Positions 60,075-64,000 of a stretch of 64,000 nt of DNA are shown here, one piece after another (within the stretch, counting starts at the first letter, position 1; every line of letters begins with the position of its first letter). The notes below the pieces were generated by a model that was not told the DNA's origin, did no database searches, and was given only the letters and a program-made list of their open reading frames with translations. A program made the position numbers and the translations under genes. The stretch lies in assembly GCA_052386675.1 (NCBI GenBank), contig JBQTJX010000034.1:1-64000 (forward strand). The letters run 5' to 3'. The DNA is from RBG-16-66-20 sp052386675 (GTDB lineage Bacteria; Pseudomonadota; Gammaproteobacteria; Burkholderiales; SG8-39).

Positions 60075-61139
60075 GTGCCGACGATCTCCACGCGAACGCC
60101 GCTGTTCGTCAGCCGCGGGCTTCCGGTGATGCAGAACCGCCTGTTCCCGGACCGGGCGTCGGCCCTGTCCTGCGCGACCGCGGACATGGTGCTGGTGCAG
60201 GACGCGAACGGTATCGTGGTCAACTCCGCGTTCGACCCCGCGCTGCTGCGCTACGACGCGTTCTACGACAATGAAGTCGCCCATTCGCCGACCTTCCGCA
60301 AGCACCTGCACGACGTGCTGGGCATCGTGCGGCGCCACCTGTCCGGGCGGATAGTCGAAGTCGGTTGCGGCAAGGGCGCGTTCCTGGAACTGATGCTGGA
60401 GGCCGGGATGGACGCGCTCGGGATCGATCCGGCCTACACCGGCAACCGCCCGGAGGTGCTGAGGGCCCCGTTCGACGAATCCATGGAGATCGTGGCAGAC
60501 GGCATCGTGCTGCGGCACACGCTGGAACACGTCCAGGAACCCGTCCGCTTCCTCGAAGGGATCGCCCGGGCGAACAGGGGCGGCGGGAGGATCTACATCG
60601 AGGTGCCGTGCCTCGACTGGATCCTGGCGCATCGGGCGTGGTTCGACATTTTCTACGAGCACGTCAACTTCTTCCGGCTGGATGACTTCCGCCGCATGTT
60701 CGGCACGGTGCACGATTCGGGGCGGATATTCGGCGGACAGTACCTGTACGTGGTGGCGGACCTGTCCACGCTGAAGCCGATGGCGCAAGGCCCGGCCGTG
60801 TCCTTCCCGGCCGACTTCCTCGCCGACATGGACGTCGCCGTCAGCGGCAAGGCGGCAATCTGGGGTGCGGCGTCAAAAGGCGTCATCTTCGCCACCGCCC
60901 TGCACCGGCGCGGGGTCCGGATCGACGTCGTGATCGACACCAACAAGGCGAAGCAGGGCCTGTTCCTGCCCGTGACCGGATACGAGGTCCGTTCGCCCGG
61001 GGACGGCCTGCGGCACCTGTCGCCCGGGGACACGATCTTCGTCATGAACTCGAATTACCTGGACGAGATCCGGAAGCAGGGCGGGACAGGCTTCCGCTAT
61101 GTTGCGGTCGACCGTGCCGGGCCGCCCGCCGCGCGCTAG
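60075..61139 (+). CDS. Class I SAM methyltransferase with C-methyltransferase C-terminal domain
   Basis: 354 residues from GTG 60075. The SAM-binding region IVEVGCGKGAFLELMLEAGM (near 96) and HTLEHVQEPVRFLEGIARAN are followed by a C-terminal Rossmann-like part GKAAIWGAASKGVIFATALH and DTNKAKQGLFLPVTGYEV, characteristic of NDP-sugar C-methyltransferases (TylC3 type). The usual N-terminal zinc ribbon is reduced; only one Cys is seen there (ALSCATADM). No sugar-nucleotide genes surround it, so the substrate may differ. Confidence 0.83.
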   Translation: MPTISTRTPLFVSRGLPVMQNRLFPDRASALSCATADMVLVQDANGIVVNSAFDPALLRYDAFYDNEVAHSPTFRKHLHDVLGIVRRHLSGRIVEVGCGKGAFLELMLEAGMDALGIDPAYTGNRPEVLRAPFDESMEIVADGIVLRHTLEHVQEPVRFLEGIARANRGGGRIYIEVPCLDWILAHRAWFDIFYEHVNFFRLDDFRRMFGTVHDSGRIFGGQYLYVVADLSTLKPMAQGPAVSFPADFLADMDVAVSGKAAIWGAASKGVIFATALHRRGVRIDVVIDTNKAKQGLFLPVTGYEVRSPGDGLRHLSPGDTIFVMNSNYLDEIRKQGGTGFRYVAVDRAGPPAAR

Positions 61140-61151
61140 CCGCGTCTTTGC

Positions 61152-61271
61152 TATATTGAAGCCTGGCAACCACTGAAAGGAGGTGATCCAGTGCGAGACC
61201 CCAGAGGCACGACCGGCGAGAGGTGCTCATTGACCGGATCATTTCTGAAGTCAGGGAGCGTCTCCGGCTAG
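61152..61271 (+). CDS. 26-codon ORF with 13-nt perfect Shine-Dalgarno in a structured mini-transcript (ORF 61191-61271)
   Basis: A -10-like TATATT (61152-61157) is followed by AAGGAGGTGATCC (61177-61189), the exact complement of the 3' end of 16S rRNA, and GTG at 61191. The ORF encodes MRDPRGTTGERCSLTGSFLK plus SGSVSG and stops at TAG 61269-61271. GGATCATTT (61236-61244) can pair with AGGTGATCC (61181-61189), seven Watson-Crick and two G-U pairs, hiding the ribosome-binding site. A further hairpin CCGGCT/AGCCGG and a terminator follow. It may be a leader peptide, a regulatory RNA or an anti-SD decoy. No family recognised. Confidence 0.4.
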   Translation, partial: YIEAWQPLKGGDPVRDPRGTTGERCSLTGSFLKSGSVSG

Positions 61272-61298
61272 ACAGCCGGGAATGCCGCAGCAACACCG

Positions 61299-61333
61299 GC
61301 CCCGGGCCGCGCGAGCGACCCGGGGCTTTTTTT
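61299..61333 (+). terminator. Rho-independent terminator of the mini-transcript
   Basis: GCCCCGGG (61299-61306), 12-nt loop, CCCGGGGC (61319-61326), T-run 61327-61333. It separates the small unit from the TetR gene. Confidence 0.92.
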
Positions 61334-61373
61334 GCATTGCCCGGAATTGGCGGGCCTGTTAAATTCCCTGTCG

Positions 61374-62066
61374 ATGTCGACAATTCCAGCGTTGGCCGCC
61401 GAGCGCGGCGCCGCGATGCGCAAGCCCAAGGCGCCAGCGGCCAACCGCGCCGGGATCCTGCTCGCCGCGCAGGACGAATTCGCCTCGCGCGGCTTCAAGG
61501 GCGCCAGCATGGACGCGATCGCGGCGCGCACCCGCACCACGCGAGCGCTGATCAACTACTACTTCGGCAGCAAGGAGAAGCTGTACCTGGCGGTGCTGGA
61601 GCAGGTGTACTCCGAGATCCGCGAGGCGGAAGCCAAGCTGGCGCTCGAGCACCTGCCGCCGGCGGACGCGCTGCGCCGCATCGTCGAATTCACCTATCAC
61701 TACTACCTGGAGCATGAGGGTTTCGTGCGCCTGGTAGTGGCGGAAAACCAGGCCCGCGGCCGGCACCTGAAGAAATCCCGCGCGATGCGCACCCTGAACC
61801 GCCCGATCATCGACACCCTCGGCCGCGTGCTGGAGCGCGGCAGGCGCGAGGGCGCGTTCCGCGCCGATGCCGATACTGTAGAGGTGCACAAGGCGATCGC
61901 GGCGCTCGGCATGTTCAACGTCACCAACCAGTACACCTTCGCCTCCATCTTCCAGAGGGAGATGGGCGCGAAGGGCGATGTCCACCGGCGTTGCGCCATG
62001 GTGGCCGACATGGTCCTCGGCTACCTGGAGCGCGACTGCCGCGCCCGCCGTCCCGTTTCTTCCTAG
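61374..62066 (+). CDS. TetR-family transcriptional regulator
   Basis: 230 residues from ATG 61374. Helix-turn-helix ANRAGILLAAQDEFASRGFK, GASMDAIAARTRTTRALINY, YFGSKEKLYLAVLEQVYSEI is a textbook TetR N-terminus; the rest is a helical ligand domain with a C-terminal region of the RutR/YcdC-like type. TAAATT at 61360-61365 lies 8 nt before the ATG. It is 16 bp upstream of a TRAP transporter operon on the same strand and is the natural candidate to control it. Confidence 0.92.
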   Translation: MSTIPALAAERGAAMRKPKAPAANRAGILLAAQDEFASRGFKGASMDAIAARTRTTRALINYYFGSKEKLYLAVLEQVYSEIREAEAKLALEHLPPADALRRIVEFTYHYYLEHEGFVRLVVAENQARGRHLKKSRAMRTLNRPIIDTLGRVLERGRREGAFRADADTVEVHKAIAALGMFNVTNQYTFASIFQREMGAKGDVHRRCAMVADMVLGYLERDCRARRPVSS

Positions 62067-62082
62067 GAGGAGGAGCACCACC

Positions 62083-63072
62083 ATGAGCAATCGCATCGAC
62101 CGCCGTACCGCACTCAAGGCCGGAGCCGCGCTGGCCGCCGCCGCCGCGCTGCCGGCCCGGGCACAGGCCAAGCCCGTCATCCGCTTCGCGGCAGTGTTCT
62201 CCGACAAGGACATCCGCGCCGGCATGATCCAGATGTTCGCCAGGGACGTGGAGGGCGACTTCAAGGTCGAGCCGTTCTACAACGGCACGCTGTTCAAGCA
62301 GGGCACCGAACTGGTGGCGCTGCAGCGCGACAACCTGGAGATGGGCAACATCGCGCCGCAGGACATCTCCAAGCAGGTGCCGGCCTGGTCCATCCTGACT
62401 TCGGCCTACCTGTTCCGCGACGCCAATCACTTGAACGCGTTTTTCGCCAGCAGCCTGGGCGCCGAGATGAAGAAGATGGCCGAGGATCAGGTGAAGGTGA
62501 AGATCCTGGGGCCGACCTTCTTCGGCACGCGCCAGGTCGGCCTGAAGCCGAAGAAGCGCATCACCACGCCCGCCGACCTGGCCGGGGTCAAGCTGCGCAT
62601 GCCCCCGGGCGACGCCTGGCAGCTGCTCGGGCGGTCCCTCGGCGCCAACCCGACGCCCATGGCCTATGCCGAGACCTACACCGGCCTGCAGACCGGCGCC
62701 ATCGACGGCCAGGACAACCCGCTGCCCAACGTGCAGAACATGAAGTTCTTCGAGGTGATGTCGCAGATCGTGCTGACCTCGCACCTGGTGGGCTACGACC
62801 TGCTGACGGTGAACCTGAAGACCTGGAACGGCCTGTCCCCGGCGAAGCAGAGGGCTTTCCAGGCTGCCGCTGACAAGGCGATCGCCTGGAGCGCGTCCGA
62901 GCACCTGAAGCGCGAGGCCGAACTGGCCGATGGCTTCAGGAAGCAGGGGCTGGAGGTGTACGCGCCGAACGTGAACGCCTTCCGTGACCACGCGCAGAAG
63001 GTCTACCTTGCCTCGGACGAGGCCAGGGCCTGGCCCAGGGGAATGCTCGAGAAGATCAACGCGCTGAAGTGA
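62083..63072 (+). CDS. TRAP transporter substrate-binding protein (DctP family)
   Basis: 329 residues. Tat-type leader NRIDRRTALKAGAALAAAAA ending PARAQA, then VIRFAAVFSDKDIRAGMIQM, YNGTLFKQGTELVALQRDNL, LGPTFFGTRQVGLKPKKRIT, LAGVKLRMPPGDAWQLLGRS (with the conserved Arg for the substrate carboxylate) and QTGAIDGQDNPLPNV. GGAGGAGGAG precedes the ATG. Binds an organic acid in the periplasm for the DctQ/DctM pair that follows. Confidence 0.94.
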   Translation: MSNRIDRRTALKAGAALAAAAALPARAQAKPVIRFAAVFSDKDIRAGMIQMFARDVEGDFKVEPFYNGTLFKQGTELVALQRDNLEMGNIAPQDISKQVPAWSILTSAYLFRDANHLNAFFASSLGAEMKKMAEDQVKVKILGPTFFGTRQVGLKPKKRITTPADLAGVKLRMPPGDAWQLLGRSLGANPTPMAYAETYTGLQTGAIDGQDNPLPNVQNMKFFEVMSQIVLTSHLVGYDLLTVNLKTWNGLSPAKQRAFQAAADKAIAWSASEHLKREAELADGFRKQGLEVYAPNVNAFRDHAQKVYLASDEARAWPRGMLEKINALK

Positions 63073-63079
63073 CGCGCGC

Positions 63080-63565
63080 GTGATGGGGAAAGCGGGAGCC
63101 TGGCTGCGGCGCAGGGCGGAAAACGTCGCCGCGGCCATGCTCGCGGTGATGTTCGCCGCGTTCGTCCTGCAGGTCGTATTCCGCTACGTCTTCAACTTCC
63201 CGGTCGGCTGGACCTCGGAGCTGACGGTCATCTGCTGGCTCTGGCTCGTGCTCTGGGGCTCGGCGTTCGTGTTGCGCGCGGACGAGGAGATCCGCTTCGA
63301 CCTCCTCAGCGCCACCGTGGGCCGGCGCGCGCGCCTTGCCATGGCTGCCGTGTGCGCGCTGGCGCTTGTGATCCTGTATGGCAGCGCGCTCAGGCCGTCA
63401 TACGCCTATGTCAGCTTCATGAAGGTGGAGAAGTCCTCCTACCTCAAGATCCCGATGGATTGGCTGTACTCGATCTTCCTGGTGTTCATGGTCGCGGCCA
63501 TTGTGCGCTACCTGTGGGTGCTGGTGCAGATGCTGCGCTGCCGGGATCCCGAAGCGCCCGAGTGA
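63080..63565 (+). CDS. TRAP transporter small membrane subunit (DctQ family)
   Basis: 161 residues from GTG 63080 (ATG 63083 equally possible). Four membrane segments, the first with the family's VFRYVFNFPVGWTSELTVIC, then WLWLVLWGSAFVLRADEEIR and LKIPMDWLYSIFLVFMVAAI. It forms the transport complex with the large subunit encoded next, whose GTG start overlaps this stop. Confidence 0.92.
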   Translation: MMGKAGAWLRRRAENVAAAMLAVMFAAFVLQVVFRYVFNFPVGWTSELTVICWLWLVLWGSAFVLRADEEIRFDLLSATVGRRARLAMAAVCALALVILYGSALRPSYAYVSFMKVEKSSYLKIPMDWLYSIFLVFMVAAIVRYLWVLVQMLRCRDPEAPE

Positions 63566-64000
63566 GCACCGCGTTCCTGCTCGCCCTGCTGGCGATCGTC
63601 GCGCTCAGCCTGCTCGGCCTGCCCATCGGGCACGCCATGATCGGCGGCTCGATTCTCTACCTGCACGCCAAGGGCCTCGATCCTGGCACCGCGGCCGAAC
63701 AACTGCTCAACGGCATGTACACCAGCTACCTGCTCCTGGCGATCCCGCTGTTCATCCTCGCCGCCGAGTTCATGAACAGCGGCAGCATCATGGACAGGCT
63801 GCTGCGCTTGTGCAACGCGCTGGTGGGGCGCTTCCGCGGCGGCCTCGCCCAGGTCAATGTGGCGCAGAGCATCATCTTCGCCAGCATGTCGGGTTCCGCG
63901 CTGGCGGATGCCGCCGGCAGCGGCAAGATCATGCAGACGCTGATGACCAGGGACGGCAAGTACACGCCGGCCTTTGCCGCCGCCCTGACCTCGGTGTCCT
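63562..64000 (+). CDS. TRAP transporter large permease subunit (DctM family), 5' part
   Basis: First 146 residues from GTG 63562, cut by the window end. LSLLGLPIGHAMIGGSILYL, LLLAIPLFILAAEFMNSGSI, RLLRLCNALVGRFRGGLAQV and SIIFASMSGSALADAAGSGK are hallmark DctM segments. It uses an ion gradient to import the acid delivered by DctP. Overlaps the DctQ gene by 4 bp. Confidence 0.93.
   Translation, partial: MSTAFLLALLAIVALSLLGLPIGHAMIGGSILYLHAKGLDPGTAAEQLLNGMYTSYLLLAIPLFILAAEFMNSGSIMDRLLRLCNALVGRFRGGLAQVNVAQSIIFASMSGSALADAAGSGKIMQTLMTRDGKYTPAFAAALTSVS

Overview
The window is 64 kb of high-GC DNA that looks like a betaproteobacterial chromosome, probably Burkholderiales or a relative. The main pointers are six Bug/TctC-type extracytoplasmic solute receptors, a PEP-CTERM exosortase substrate, an Azoarcus/Thauera-type three-subunit 2-oxoacid oxidoreductase, DUF3617 and surface-adhesin-E-like proteins, and many small CoA, aromatic and amino-acid catabolic operons. 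No rRNA, prophage, IS transposase or CRISPR array is visible. The taxonomic placement is inference from gene content.

Layout. 0-9 kb: end of a MaoC-like gene, a VOC protein, then on the minus strand an HD-GYP response regulator, a 1981-residue hybrid histidine kinase and threonine ammonia-lyase. 9-17 kb: Bug receptor, FAD monooxygenase, tRNA-Val, a thiolase/DUF35 pair, a second FAD monooxygenase, gltX and a DUF3617 protein. 17-20.5 kb: tRNA-Ala, tRNA-Glu, a PEP-CTERM protein, and an enoyl-CoA hydratase/transaldolase pair. 20.6-26.2 kb: a tightly overlapped operon for a 2-oxoacid:acceptor oxidoreductase (FAD/Fe-S subunit, alpha, beta) with a class II aldolase-like gene embedded in it. 26.2-28.0 kb: a lower-GC accessory patch with a GIY-YIG-like protein, an antisense-overlapping small gene and a BrnT/RHH-like toxin-antitoxin pair. 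28-38 kb: catabolic genes (Bug receptors, a degenerate M24 protein, RidA, alpha/beta hydrolase, FCD regulator, two-domain VOC dioxygenase, molybdenum hydroxylase large subunit). 38-42.7 kb: three paralogous exported SAM-methyltransferase-fold proteins, with htpG inserted between the second and third. 42.7-50.7 kb: a zinc-ribbon/HExxH membrane protein, M20 deacylase, ArsR/SRPBCC pair, a DsbA-family gene with an in-frame TGA, and a RidA/Bug/triple-RidA/enolase-superfamily/DUF1330 cluster. 50.7-64 kb: Bug receptor, GAF-PAS-HD-GYP protein, FmdB-like protein, rhodanese, HCCA-isomerase-like protein, MFS carrier, metallo-beta-lactamase-fold protein, pseudo-hydrolase, acyl-CoA-ligase-like protein, a C-methyltransferase, a small structured transcription unit, TetR and a TRAP transporter running off the end.

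Most notable results. (1) At 45781-46413 a DsbA/FrnE-family gene carries TGA exactly where the first cysteine of the CPWC redox motif belongs. A hairpin that fits the bacterial SECIS rules follows it, so this is probably a selenoprotein that routine calling would truncate. (2) A 20-bp perfect palindrome (ATGTAACCGATCGGTTACAT) recurs at three places. It is twice followed about 20 bp later by a second repeat (core GTCCGTCCCTGATTTCC), and a sister palindrome lies inside gltX. (3) A 26-codon unit at 61.15-61.33 kb has a 13-nt exact match to the 16S anti-Shine-Dalgarno complement, a helix that would mask it, and its own terminator. (4) Three RidA domains are fused in one chain. (5) Three exported methyltransferase-fold paralogues lie close together, one with its 5' end replaced by a repeat. 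(6) A convergent gene pair overlaps antisense by 131 bp. Many genes also have a -10-like hexamer 5-7 nt before the ATG and no Shine-Dalgarno sequence, which suggests frequent leaderless transcription.
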